A DNA stretch of 64,000 nucleotides, taken from positions 12,984,031 through 13,048,030 of the forward strand of contig JAQFVV010012405.1 of the NCBI GenBank assembly GCA_028023455.1, in the 5' to 3' direction. Numbering within the stretch: position 1 is the first letter of the stretch; the number at the start of each line of letters is the position of its first letter. Source of the stretch: Epiperipatus broadwayi. Taxonomy: Eukaryota; Onychophora; Udeonychophora; Euonychophora; Peripatidae. Below are positions 24,531 through 37,155 of this stretch, one piece after another. The notes beneath the pieces were generated by a model. It did no database searches, had not been told where the DNA came from, and saw nothing but the letters and a program-made list of their open reading frames with translations. Both the position numbers and the translations under genes were made by a program.

Positions 24531-26899
24531 TCAAACTCTGATTGTGTAATTTAATAAATAATTGTACTAAAAATATATGTATAAACATTCTGGATGATTC
24601 ACAACACTTTACGCAAATGTTGAGAATTATTCTCGAAGTGTGTTCGTAATGAACGCATTTGATCAGTTTTTGTGTTATACTGCAGTCAAACGAATGTTTT
24701 CAAGCACTGTTATCGTAGATTATATTTCGTTGCATACATATATTTTTTAGGGTAAAGTATTTGACTATGTAGTATATGCATATATTTTATTTTTTAGTCT
24801 TATATTTTCCTTGGTGGCATTATATTATATTAACAAGCTTTCCATGACAACCTATGCTCCACCGGTTATTTCAAACGTCCAACCTATTACTAAAGGAAAG
24901 AAGAAAAACTGAAGTTTGAAGCTGAACTTCTCAGGAATCAATATTCCAATAAGAAATACGTTTTTTTTTTTTTAATATTTTGTATATTGACCCCAATTTT
25001 TATATCTTATTTTGTTATTTAATTTTGAATATGCAATTTGAATCTAAATATTAATAATTAGGAAATTATTAATTGTAAAGAAAGTGAGTAATTATTTTAC
25101 ATAGAGTTTAATTTATACCACAATTAACTCATTTTGATGGCAAATCTGAAGTAAATCATAAAAAATTTGTTATAGATCTCAAAAGTTGTTAATTGATTTA
25201 AGAAAATGTAATGAACATGGTGATAACAAAAAACTACATTTAACAGTTATTAAAAATTTCAAATTGAGTTCAATTTCAAAGTATATATGTAAATATATCC
25301 ATACCCCTATGCATAATTAGTTCTGGTCCTAAAAATAGTTTTATTGATCTAATTCTATGAACCAATACAATTATTTGATATAAGATAATTGTTTATTATT
25401 TATTGTTTTATTCCACAAACTTATACAACTGTTAGAAAAAAAAAGGCTTAAATTATGTAATCAATATTTTACATTTATTTGCATAAAAACCTGCACTCAC
25501 TTTAACTCACATGTGGTAAATAAAGAGTTATCATTAATACAGATTTTTTCTTCAAACTTACCCCAAATTCACAACTAACCCAGACTAGCCAAATAAAATA
25601 AACTCTAAAACACAACCAATGATTTCACTGCTACAAGTAATTTCTCAAATGTAAAAGAGGACACTTTATTTTATTGACTAATTTAACTTTAGGCTTTTAA
25701 TGTTTAGATTTTTTCTTGTAAAACAAAGTTTTTTTCAAACTGTTTATTTTTTTTTTAAGTTTATACTGTTAACATATAGTGTCTAGTTATAGTGTCTAGT
25801 TTTATTATTTGAAAAATGTTGATTGATTTATTTTTTTACTATGTCAAATGGACCCATTTGTTTTGATTATATAAAAGTGTATTTCAAACAAACTTGACTG
25901 ATCATTTTCAAAACTTTATATATATATTAAAAACAGAAAATAAATTTTAGAGTCATACAAACTACAAATTTTGTTTATAATAAAAAATACCTGGTTTTAT
26001 GTTTTTAAAAAATAATTACCATTAATTGTATAAAGAGATTTTATACTGACAAAATATTAATACAAACATAGATACATTTATTTCAAATATAGTTTTTAAT
26101 TATATATGCTGTAAAAGAACATATCACAGTATTGTAAATAGACTGTTATGACACCAGTGAAATTTCTATCCATTTTTTTTTATACTGGGAACGTCATAGT
26201 ATCTGTAAACCATTAAAATGTTTGTTATTTTCTGAGGTAATAGAAAAATAATATCGACCCATTCCTCTATGCGCACTACAATATTTTATTTTACTTAAAG
26301 CTTCCAAAATAGTTAAGTTTTGACTAACCAATAGCCTTCCTTGGAGCTTTTTTACTGCTTAGAAAAGAACTTTGGGAAAAACTACTGGGATAGTAGAAAC
26401 TGTTAGCTATTTTGGGAGATTAAATATTGCATTACCTACATAAAAGAGTGTGTTGATATTATTTTTTTATATGAAATACAATTTAACTGTCAGCTTTAAA
26501 ATACTGTTCAGATTTTGTAATTTGAGACATTCCACATTTAAGATTTGTTAAACTTTGTATAATGATTAAAAAATTTAAATTAATATTGTGATTAAATATT
26601 ACCAATTGCAAATGGGTTTTTTTATTATTTATTTCTATAACAATTTTGATTTTAATTTTAAAACACCACTTAATGAAAAAAATAATGTTTGTTTTTTTCA
26701 AACTTTCAGTCTTAATTCAAAGTAGGTTAGAAATATATTTATGATCCTTGTTATTTATTATGTGTGTCTAAAAGAATGCTTTTATTTTTATGAATATTTT
26801 ATGCTTCTTCGGCACATTTCATCAAAGAAACAGATGAAAATATGAAGTTCAGAACATGCACACAATTATTTGCAATCTCAAATGTAGCATAACTTTGAT

Positions 26900-28080
26900 G
26901 AAATATAAATTTAAAAAATTATCCATTTGGGGAAAGTTGTTTCTGGTTCAGGTCATTTATTTGTCAGTGATCAATAGTTCAATATGTAATGGTGCTAATT
27001 CTGGGATCATTAAAAAGAGACATGGAAAATTAAGCAGAGCAATGCAGTGAGGTCTTACAATAAATGATAAAGAAAATTTTCTAAAAGAACTTGATAAGTA
27101 CTACTTCTTATGAACACTACAGCAATTAAGAAATGGAAAACTTTTAACAGCACAAATTGAAGGTCATAAATTGCCATATTTTAAAAACCAAATTAGTATT
27201 CAAAACAAATCTTCAACTACGTAAAAGCCTATAGAGAAAAGGAAGCTTGTTGAGAAAAATTTCAAAGCTGGTCACACATAATTTTTTAGATTTAAAAACT
27301 AAGTGATTCATGCTAAAATAACTTTGATCCAGAATTAATCTGCTAATAGAATGTACAGAAAACAATTTTCATTCATGTTGCCTAACATTACTAAGCAGCA
27401 GCTTTTTAAATTTGATAAATTCTCTCTAAATTGGAAAAAAGATGTTATGTACACTCTATTTAGTTAAAAGAGAGAAAGCACTGTTTGATTTAAACTTTGC
27501 AGAGGACTGGCCAACTCTCATGTTAGGGGCTAATATGGAAAGTGATCTGGAGCTAAAACCTATACTGATTTATAATGTTGAAAATCCTAAGGCTCTAAGC
27601 TATATGAAAACTATCCTATCTGTGTATTGTAATCCAAAAGCTTGAATGAATAATTTACTTTTTACAACCTGGATTGCATAATATATTTCAATCTGTAGTT
27701 AACATATTGAAGAAAAAATAAACTATTCTTTAAAGTTTTTCTTCCTTTAGACAATTCTTCCAAATCTCTTAATTTGTTGTATTGTGCAAAGAAATAAATG
27801 TAGATTTCTGCTTCTACATATGGCTTCCTTGTTGCACCAAGTGACTAAACTTTTAATTCTTATTTTTTAATGGAGAATTTTTGAAATTGACATCAAATAT
27901 TTGGTCACCGATACAGCAAGAAGGAGTAAATTTAGTAGTTTGAAAAGGGTATTACAGTTGAAAATGTTATGCATGGACTATGACTAAAGAGAAACCGAAT
28001 AAGATTGTAGGAAGAAATTTGTGCCTGATTTAAAAGGTTTTAATAATCTAATGGAGAAAATAATTGGTTGTTCTTATAAC
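26900..28080 (+). pseudogene. Tigger/pogo-type transposase, decayed
   Basis: The open frame 27442-27645 contains LTLLLGAN-like TLMLGANMESDLELKPILIY followed by NVENPKAL. In the family this is the strand after the first catalytic Asp of the DDE domain, and the LKPxLIYHSENPRAL block. Upstream, in the broken frame, comes FDKFSLNWKK, corresponding to the DETGLFWKK block with the first catalytic Asp kept but the following residues changed. Downstream, MNNLLFTTWI and RKKFVPDLKGF align with later blocks. The N-terminal DNA-binding domains are not clearly visible. No inverted termini were found. Confidence 0.8.
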
Positions 28081-28099
28081 TAGGGAATCATTTCCATTT

Positions 28100-28690
28100 T
28101 CTAAGATTAAACATGATAGAAATCAACATTTATTTCTATTTTCCTAAAATAGTTTGAAAGTTTTCCATCTGTGCGATATATATATATGTTAACATAACTT
28201 TTAATTTTGGCTTTTAGTTTTTAATAAAATCATTTTTACTTAAGATTTATTTCCCCCTTTATTTTAATTTTAAAATAATGTAATGGCATATGTATACCGT
28301 TACACTACAGATTGCATGTGCGTGTGTGGAAGGTTGAGGATTAACCACAGTAAAGAGGCAGAGGTTACAAATGGCATGCCAACATGTTTCCTGAAGAATA
28401 GTGGGTGGGTGGTACTATAAACACTGGAGTATTGGATCTATGTGTGCCAGTGATTTATTTAGGTATTGATTACATTGTAATATTATGAGTTGCAGTGTAT
28501 TATCAATTCAGTTAAGAGAAACATAGATTTTATTTTATGTTTAAAACAAATAATAAATAGACATATTTGAAATCTGGTTAGTAATAAATGATTTGGATTT
28601 CTGTATGCCCAAAACATTGATAGAGGCACATAATAGATAACTTAATGTTGATAGGGTTGATGCTGACTGGGGTGATCAGTGTGTAGTTAC
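28100..28690. other. Unassigned DNA
   Basis: No gene supported. A slightly GC-richer piece at 28300-28440 contains no recognisable motif. Confidence 0.4.
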
Positions 28691-28791
28691 AATGCTTATT
28701 TTATTAAAATTAATCAACTTTACAGTTTTGATTGATCAACAATCTTTTTCAGAGGTATAATAAGATATATATAAATACATGAATACATAAA

Positions 28792-29047
28792 AAAAAAAGA
28801 AAGTTACCATTACCACTAACTGAAATAATCATACAAGTATATAAACCATTATACAATTACAAATATCCAGTAATGCCCTCTGTTTAAAATTTCATGCTTT
28901 GTGTTTAAGTTAGTTTGTATTTCAATATTTAACATCGTTTAGCGTACAACTTCAAAGTGGTATCATTTTGAAGTTCGCTATTATTGAGACTTTTAAACAG
29001 GGGGCATTACTGGATATTTGTAATTGTATAATTGTTTATATATTTGT
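28792..29047. mobile_element. Small palindromic element nested in the PLE-2 left arm (family N)
   Basis: It is flanked by the 13-bp direct repeat ATGAATACATAAA (28779-28791 and 29048-29060); the matching right arm of PLE-2 lacks the insert. The element starts with an A-run and contains ~40-bp inverted arms (about 28850-28890 and 28995-29035) around CAGTAATGCCC / GGGCATTACTG, plus a central hairpin AACTTCAA...TTGAAGTT. There is no coding capacity. No hammerhead core was found in it. Confidence 0.75.
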
Positions 29048-29699
29048 ATGAATACATAAATAGTTTATCATTTAAACAAACAATTTAATATATCTTCTTA
29101 TAAATTGACTAATTTGTTAAATATCTTATTCCATATATACCATATATGTGTGTACATACCAAATATATACATTCATCATTTAACTATATATATTATATCC
29201 CATTTATATACAATACATAAATAGTGTTAAATCTATAAATGTTCAGACAAAAGGTAGACATATGTTTATAAATTTTAGCCTTAATTCATGCTTTTAATAT
29301 ATATTATAATCATTGCTCTTGAATTTTATTATGAAAAGTCATATACTTGATAGCTATTTTTGTATTTGATTATTTAAATTTATTGATTGTTATTCAAGTG
29401 TACTTAAAGTTCTTCAGAGAACTCACTTTTTTGAAAGGGAGATGCCGGTCTTAAAGGTTTCCTTTACAGAAATTTAAAATTCTGTAAATTTGAAAATGAT
29501 CAGAAAAAAGTAATATTGATACATATTTCAGAGATTTGCAAAAGATATAACATCAATAAAATTTACAACAGGATAGACAGATTTTATAGCAAACTAAAAA
29601 GTTGTGACAACTTCAATCTAGCTAGAACAAAAAATGGACAAGCCTACCATATGTACCAAAAATGGTTCAAAAATTAAAAAACATTTGTTCTGAAAATAT

Positions 29700-30053
29700 A
29701 AGATCAAGTTTTTGTTCTCCTCTTTCATTAAATAAACTGCTGAATAATTCAAAAGATAAGCTAACTACGAAAGCAGCTCATGAAATAGTACTCAAAATCA
29801 AGTATAACAAAAGCCAACTGTAAATATGCTCATTATGGAGAGACAATGGCAAATTTGTCAACAAAGTTGACTCAGCACAATTATTTATATAATAAGGCCA
29901 AGAGAAGTGATGAATACTCTTATATATTCATAAAATATGAATAACACCCAGGTCATAAATTTGATCTGTCTAGGGCGAATATCATTTGCAGTGAGAGGAT
30001 AAAAAACGAAAAATCAAGGAAACTTGGACAATAGCCCAGGATGAATTTGCTGT
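29700..30053 (+). pseudogene. GIY-YIG endonuclease remnant of PLE-2
   Basis: Broken frames give LNKLLNNSKDKL, then ANCKYAHYGETMANLSTKL and TQHNYLYNKA, and further on HPGHKFDLSRANIIC. These align with the fragment at 41211-41507 (TNKLINNTKDRL, ANCQASYISETRASLSTWL, SQHIYLYNKA), so the two belong to one Penelope-like family. The Tyr-Ile-Gly strand is mutated and frameshifts are present. The remnant stops at the inner end of the right inverted arm, where a PLE coding region normally meets its terminal repeat. Confidence 0.75.
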
Positions 30054-30545
30054 AAACAAAAAAGTGGGTTCTCTGAAAAACTTTAAATACATTTGAATAA
30101 CAATCAATAAATTTAAATAATCAAATACAAAAATATCAAGTATATAACTGTTCATAATAAAATTCAAGAGCTATGATTATGATATATATTAAAAGCATGT
30201 TATGCATGAATAAAGGCTAAAATTTATAAATATATGTCTACCTTTTCTGTGTTAAATGTCTCAACATTTATATATTTAACACTATTTACGTATTGTATAT
30301 AAATGTCATATAATATATGTAAGTATAGTTTAATTGATGAATGTATATATTTGGTATGTACACATACATATGGTATATATGGCATAAGATATTTAACAAA
30401 TGAGTCAATTTATAAGGAGATATAATATTAAATTGTTTGTTTAAATGATAAACTATTTATGTATTTATATATATCTTATACCTCTGAAAAAGATTGTTGA
30501 TCAATCAAAACTGTAAAGTTGATTAATTTTAATAAAATAAACATT

Positions 30546-32604
30546 ATAACAGTAATATGAAAGGTGGATTTGTTCAATTTTTTATAATTTATCAATGTAT
30601 AAAGAAGGATAAGTTGATAATACTTAGCAAAAATTATGTCTTTTTGTCATGTCGATATTAATTTCAATGCATCAGAAAATAAATGATTTATAATTGCCAA
30701 GATCAACTTATGATTATCTACTTTGAAATCTGAATTCATTATTTGTAGGCTTTTTTGATAGTTATTAAACTTTTGCTTTTAAATGACCATATTTATTGAT
30801 CTTAGTTTATTATTTTGCTATTTAGGAAAATGTATTTTCATTTACTCAAGTTACTAATAATAGAATCGTTAGAGAATCCTGTCCTGATCTTTTTTTTTAA
30901 TGAACTCAAGAATAGATTTATCTATCTTGAAAACCCAAAGTATCATTTGCAATATTTAATAATTATTACAAGTTTAGCTTGGATAGCTGATGCTTCTAAG
31001 AAACTCAACAGCAATTTTTTTAGGAATAAGATTAAAATAGCATCTCTTTTTATTGCAACTATCGTTTTAACCTTGAAGGTATTAGTCTATAAACTGTCCA
31101 AAGAACTGTGTAATAACTTCATTTATCTTCAGATTCTTATGTATAATGTAATCTATTAAATGTCATAAAGTATTTATGATAATCAGTATATTCTGTAAAA
31201 ATTGAATAACAGTTGTGCATTTTGAGTTTGCAAAATTGACATCATTGTTTGCAATAACCTTTAGCTCAAGTTTTTTTTTTTTCAACCAACCTGAGTATTA
31301 ACAACTCCAAGTTAACATTTTAATGACATACTTTATACTATCCAATAAAGAATAAAAACTTTATCTGAACTTTGAATTGAATGTTAAAGCGTAAGTAGTA
31401 ATAAAAGCTGTGCAGTGTGCAAATTACGTTTTAATAACTAACTTTTAATGCATTAGGAATTTCTAAAACAGAACATACATCATGACAAATTTGACACGAT
31501 GCTGGTTCCTTTCACTGGGAATTATTCTTTAAAAAAAACTTGCTTATTCATTTAAATTTCTTTTCTCTAAAACAATAGTGTGCAACCCATGGGTCATGAT
31601 TTTTCAGAGGTCATGTAAAAATTGTTTGGGATCGCAAAATTTTTAAGAAATTCTCTGAAGTTTTAGATGATAAGTTGTTGTTTTTTTTTAAGAATTTAAT
31701 TTTTTTAAAAGCTAAAAATCCATAAATTGTTTTTAAATGTCTCATAATTTTTTTTGTAAGTTTATGATTTGGTTCAAAAATTTTATTTCAAATCGTATAT
31801 GCTTAATACTAAAATGTTACAAAATATAAATTGTATATTAATACTGTCAGTTTATTATAAAAATCCTTATATACTCATACTTATAATCTAGGCATGGAAA
31901 AACAAAAAATGGGTTGGATCAAGTTTTTATCTGAGGAAGGAAATCACAAATGTAAAAAGTTTGATGAAATGTTGTATAGAAAAGAAGCTATGTAGCGGAT
32001 CTTGTCATTGAAAATGATGTTGTCATATAAGCTATACAATCTGCTTATTAAACAGTGTTTTACAAATCCTTTTTAAGAATAAACCTAAAATTATTCCTAG
32101 GAATAATTTTATTGAAAAGATGTCTAACGCTGTTTGGATTTATGATGCAAGCATTTTAAGGTTAGCTTCATTAGCATTAACGTGTTTGGAGAAAAACGTG
32201 TCTACTAAACTTCTAGATACTCAAATCTTAAAATATTATCGATTCATTTAAATCTACTCCTTTGCAATAAATTACTCATTCATATATTTTTTTACCAGAT
32301 ATAGAAAATGTATAAAAAGCTATCATAATATAGTTTTGTCATCTCAAATCAAAATTCCCTTTCTGGATATTCAATTATGAGTGTCAGATCAAAAAATTAA
32401 ATCATAGAAATGGAATTCATATAGGTTCCAAATAAATTTACTTTTCAGATTTAACAGTAAAACTAGTTTTATTTGATTTTTCTAGATGTTACTGGAGGCT
32501 CATCAAAAGATTCAGGACAATCTATGGTCTTATGCTGCTCTGCTTCATAAATGAAATTTAACAACTACTTAACTATGTTTGTAGGGCCTCTGCATAGGTG
32601 CAAG
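30546..32604. other. Unassigned DNA, possible hAT remnants
   Basis: The open frame 30815-31159 (114 codons) has an ELKNRFIYLENPK...TSLAWIADASKKLN pattern, reminiscent of the C-terminal part of ZBED/SCAND3-like hAT transposases (LAxLADxxxxLNxLN). The similarity is weak. At 31575-31640, GTGTGCAACCCATGGGTC resembles a hAT terminus, but no matching second end was found. Nothing else was recognised. Confidence 0.3.
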
Positions 32605-34950
32605 TTAAATTTATAATGAAGAGAGAGTATGTAATAGTGGTCATAATTTCTTTATAATAGAAATGGTTAGTAATGTGATGTGAAAATAAAAATAAAAGGA
32701 AGGTTGGTGAAAGATGTGGATAGAGAATGAATGATAATAATAAGTTAGAAGAATACAAAATAAATGTAGAAAAAATAATGGAAGAGTTTGTTGGGGTTGA
32801 ATATATAAGGACTGGTGTGGTGAAGTAGAAAAAATGGCAAATAGGGTTTAGGAGAGAATATTCACAAGAATAAAAGTAATAGAAAAATGAGAATTAGCAA
32901 AAGTGCAAAAGAGAGGGGAAAAGCATGCAGAGAATATAAATATGCTATTAAAAACAAAGAAAGTGAAAAAGATGTTAATATTAAATGGGAAAAATATTTT
33001 TTAAAAAAGTAGGGTAAAATAGATAATTATGGAGAATGAAATTAAGTAGTAAATTATTGGAAGATATTAATAAAAGTGGAAGAGATTGGAGAGAAAAAAA
33101 AATGGGAATATATTAAAAGAAGGAATATAGGAGAGAGAGAAATAGTATTGCCAGATGATGAGGAAAAAGAGTGTAGATCTAGAGAAGAATTAGAGATAAT
33201 CTTAAATATATAGGTAATGAGTATAGAAAAGATGTTAGATGTGATGGACAGAATTATAACAAACATAAAAGCATATAGGAATGGAAATATTTGGTTTACA
33301 GAAAATGAAGTGAATGAGCCAGGGAAGAAAGTGAAAAGGCAAGAGGTTCAGATGAATGGGCAGCAGAGATAGTTTAGAATTTAGGAAATAGAAAAAAATT
33401 AAATCTATTAGCATGTTTTAATAAGATAGCGCAGAAAAGATAATTCCCAGATAGCCGGAATAATATAGAATAAGGCTATTATTTAAAGAAAAGAGTAAGG
33501 ATCATAGAAAGTTAAATAATTATAGGTCAATAGTGGTAATGTCAATGTTATATAAAGTTTTTGCATATGTTGTGACTGGAAGAGTGGCAAAATGGATGGA
33601 AGAAAATATATTGGGAGAAATGCAAAGAGGTTTTTGATCAGATAGGCATATAGAAGATACTTTATTTGTAGTCAACAATTTATAGATATGAGTAGGAATA
33701 CAGATAGGCAGTTATATGTGGTCTTTACAGATGTAGAGAAGGAATATGATAGAGTAAATATAAATAGATTATGGGTAAGTTTAATAAATTTGGGAATGAA
33801 TGGCTTGGGGAATATAAAATTAAATGTGAATAGGTATAACTATTTGGGAATTGTCTTAAGTAATCAGAGAAATTGCTTGGATAAATGAGAGGGAAAATTG
33901 ATAAATAAACAAAGGGACCGGTAAAGAAATTAACATTGTTTTCATATAATAAGTGTGATGTAGCTAGAATTATATGAAAGGGAGTGGCAGTAGCAGAATT
34001 AACTTATTGTAATGATGCATTATGTGTTAGTAAAGGATGTTAGATCACTTAGAAAAAGTAGAAAGACATACATTAGATGCAGAAGTTTGGACAGCAAAGG
34101 AGGCAATTCAAAGAGAAATGGGATGTTCAAGTTTTTACATGAAAGATGCAAAATGAAAATGTTCAGTAGATTGCAATTTATGGATAATAAGAGAATAGCC
34201 AAAATGGTATTTTAATTGGGCTATGAGTAAAGGGCAGGCAATAAGATGGGCAAGAAAGATAGTACAATATGCAGAAGATTTGGATAAAGACTTTGTCATT
34301 ATACTAGTATAAAAGGTGGGATCATTATATTAGGGGAATTGTTGAGTGTTATAGTGGCAAAGAATGAGATAGAAGAATAGATGCATTAATAAAAAATAGG
34401 GAGTTGGAGAGATGAAGAAATAATATGGAGAGTAAAAAAAGTTTAAATATGTATAGAAGTAAACAGAATCTTGGACGTGAGTTAATTTCTGATAATAGCA
34501 AGGAAAGTAGTTTACTGTTTAAGGCTCAAATAGGATTGTTAGCAACAAGGGTATATGCACATAAATGGATGAATGTGGATGACTTAATCTACAAATCGTG
34601 TAAAGAAAGCTTGGAAAATATTAGGCATCTGTTAAATGCTTATAAGTAGAAAGGGTACAAATAATAAAGTTGTGGGAGAATAAATATAAACAAAGTGATT
34701 GATCTAGGTTCTGAAAAAGATTTAGAGGGATTTGGTTATAAAAGCCATACAGTGGACAAAGAATATTGTGGAAATGGATGAGCAGGATAGAGAAGAATAA
34801 GGGAAAAACTTAAGAGTTGGGAATGAAAAAGGAAAGTAACGTGGCTAACAGGTTTCTTTGGACATAGTGGCTGAAAGATTCCTGATTCCGAGAAAGGAGA
34901 AACCATAGTGCAACACATTGCATTGCATTAAATTCCAGTGTTTGTAATCT
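32605..34950 (+). mobile_element. CR1-like LINE, 5'-truncated second copy (LINE-B)
   Basis: A plus-strand copy of the LINE at 14690-19400, truncated inside the endonuclease at about 32605 (the CNSGHNFFIIEM block at 32625, corresponding to CNSDHNFFIIEM in copy A). It continues through RT and the C-terminal domain to the 3' UTR near 34930, which shares GATTCCTGATTCC...AGGAGAAACCATAGTG-type sequence with copy A. It carries many stops and an internal deletion in the RT. The two copies lie in opposite orientation about 13 kb apart. Confidence 0.85.
33440..34650 (+). pseudogene. LINE-B reverse transcriptase and C-terminal domain, deleted
   Basis: The frame 33688-33888 has VFTDVEKEYDRVNINRLW, the RT motif A with the catalytic Asp. 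It then runs after GLGN straight into VNRYNYLGIVLSNQ, which in LINE-A lies after the LRQGC and catalytic boxes. About 350 bp containing motif B and the catalytic Asp-Asp box are therefore deleted near 33820. Frames 34012-34215 and 34425-34649 match the C-terminal domain and the zinc knuckle (the first Cys pair partly lost: YKSCKESLENIRHLL). Confidence 0.8.
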
Positions 34951-36988
34951 CATAAAATGATATTTGTACGTTAAAATAAATGAATTCTGTACAATTTTGT
35001 TTAACAAAAAGGCACAGAATTTTTATTACATCTAAGATATCACCTCAAACACAATACTAAGTAGTGAGTTATAAGAGCGCATGTGCTAATAAGTAAAGCT
35101 AATTATCTCGTCGTCGTTGTCCACCCCCACAAATTACTGCTAAAACGAATATTAATAAGTAATTCTTTTCATGTTTTTTTTTTTTTAAAAAAAAACTTTA
35201 AAAAAGTCAAAATGAACATTAAATTTAAATAGTTTAATAATCGCTTGGAAAAAAAAATAATTCAAATTATAATAATGAGATGATCGATATTCTAAACTTC
35301 TTTTCAAAGAGATAATGTTTTAAAATATCTAACATTAGAAACCCATTTTCAAAAAGTTTTTAAACTGCTATCAAAATTCTATTTATCGAACTTTTTTTTT
35401 TAAAAAAAAAAAAAGTTTAACACATACGTTAAGGAACAAACTGTAAATAAAGGCAAAGAATTTTCACTGACGTCTTATTAGCCATATCACATTAAGCATT
35501 TAGACTAATAACACTGTACAGACTAAAATTTCTTATTGGAAAAAGTAAAAGTACTTATGTGATTTCAAATAAACTAAAATGACAACCGTATTTTTTTATA
35601 AATCTACAGTTTGTGTGTGTGTGGGGGGGAGGGGAGGTAAAAAAAAAACTTTCCGCTAGGAAACTTCGTATTTAATAATTACATTTTATTTTTTATTACT
35701 GGTATTTTTTTTTTTAAAAAAATCATTGTGGAAAAATTATTTACAATATTTAAGTTTATTTTCTTTTCTTTTTTTTAATTAACTTATTAACAGAAACATG
35801 GGGGATTGCGGCATGCAATCATATCGTGACCATTAACGCATACTTTTCGGGAGGGCAGGATCCTGTACCTTTGGAAAGAGGTCACTGCATCATATTCTGT
35901 GACAGAAAGATCCCAAATTTTTAACATTCAAAAAGCGCCGACAAAAAGAAACACGTATAATTGAACTAAAGAATGGCAAGATTATGAACGTCCCGTTGTT
36001 TCCCATATTATAAGTTTAAAAAAATTGAAATAATGCTTTTTAATGGCATTATCAAAAGTTATTCCTTTTTTTTTAATTTAATAATTGATTTGTTAATTTT
36101 ATTTTAATTTAACAACTAATACATCTTAGGTAGATTATAGGCCCTTGACACTGTATATTTATCAAAAATATGAAATGCTATCTTGGTTTACTCGAAAACT
36201 CGCAAGTACCAAAGTGGATTAGTACATTATTTCAAAATGGCTGTTTTGTTTTTTCCAATAAAGCATATAACAAAATATGCTAGTGTAAAAACTTTCAATG
36301 ATTTACATGTAAATGAAAATGTTTAGATTTTCAAATCACTTTTATTTAAATATCCTAATTTATATTTTAAAATGACACTTAACTATTAATAATTTCTTTA
36401 AAAATAAATTTTTTGTCTCGAAATAATTATTGTTATTCTGCAATATGTTGGACAACAGTCATATAATATGTAATTATATTTATCAATCGTATTTTATAAG
36501 CAGCATTTTAGTGTGTTCTGCATAGAGTAATGGTATACTGTTGGACTCTTAAATATAGTAGGTTCTTGATGTCAAACCTAGTGCTGTCTAGAATTATATT
36601 TTTTAATACTGATAATTTTTTTTTATATACAGATATTTTTTTTTTTACATTTTACTAATCTGCTTTTCTTTCAGTTTGGACTGTTGTGGGGTTTGTTACC
36701 TAGTAAACTTGTAATTGATCCATAATATTATCCAAATAGACCAAAGTCCAAATCCAAGGTAAACAGAATTACTAAAAAAAACAATTTTTATTTTAAAAAA
36801 ATTATTTTTTTAAAGGCATTGTTGCCCACATTTCTTCTCTTAAGTAAATGTAATGTAAATCCTTAACCCCTAAATATTGGACTATAAAGTATGTATATAA
36901 TAATGCATAGTATATATAATGAGATTCAGATATTATACTGAAATAACAAGCACATAAAAAATTAAATCAAAAAGTAATGATAAATATT
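34951..36988. other. Unassigned AT-rich DNA, one exon-like patch
   Basis: Mostly A/T tracts. At 35760-35930 a long pyrimidine tract ending in TTATTAACAG precedes a GC-richer stretch with a 43-codon open frame (35796-35924) beginning TWGIAACNHIVT and ending in a stop. It resembles no family I know. An opposite-strand frame overlaps it. (GT)n/G-rich low-complexity sequence lies at 35610-35640. Confidence 0.35.
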
Positions 36989-37090
36989 CTATTGAAAGAA
37001 TTTTTAAAAAAAATCAAGTCAGATGTCACATGACCTAATTTAAACAATCTTGTATTATAAATGTTATATAAAGAGCTCGCAAATAAGCTC

Positions 37091-37155
37091 TTAACAAGCT
37101 TTAATCCCAGACCGGTTTCTGCTACTGGCTTCCTCGGTGAGGTTCTAGGATATTC
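37091..37155 (-). ncRNA. Hammerhead ribozyme motif (S element, left half)
   Basis: On the minus strand: CCGAGGA (37137-37131; family core CUGANGA with U4 changed to C), stem II segment AGCCAGTAGCA, GAAAC (37119-37115), then CG-GTC with predicted cleavage after C37110. Stem III forms as A-U, C-G around CG. Of the two halves, this one keeps the GAAA and A15.1-U16.1 pair, while the right half keeps the CUGANGA box. Confidence 0.75.

Larger units (their letters stand above)
19441..26880. other. Unassigned AT-rich DNA with a few structured patches
   Basis: About 7.4 kb with no supported gene. Structured patches inside it are listed separately: (AAAT)n at 20041-20062, a CCAAT-rich patch at 21340-21610, a tandem repeat at 21620-21825 and a GC-richer patch at 23930-24110. 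The rest consists of A/T-rich sequence with many mononucleotide tracts. Open frames of 60-90 codons here have the Lys/Asn/Ile/Phe bias expected by chance. Confidence 0.45.
28697..30545 (+). mobile_element. Penelope-like element flanked by ~490-bp inverted arms (PLE-2)
   Basis: Left arm 28697-29440 (with a 256-bp insertion at 28792-29047) and right arm 30053-30545 are reverse complements. They share the outer sequence TTTATTTTATTAAAATTAAT, the block CAACAATCTTTTTCAGAGGT, and the inner end AGAGAACTCACTTTTTTG (mirrored as CAAAAAAGTGGGTTCTCT). Between them lies ~600 bp carrying a Penelope GIY-YIG remnant that ends at the right arm. The structure parallels PLE-1, so two different PLE families here have inverted ends. 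No target duplication was found. Confidence 0.75.

Noticed and set aside
31570-31640. hAT terminal sequence GTGTGCAACCC...GGTC
   Set aside because: No matching second end or 8-bp duplication could be found, so it was not annotated as an element.
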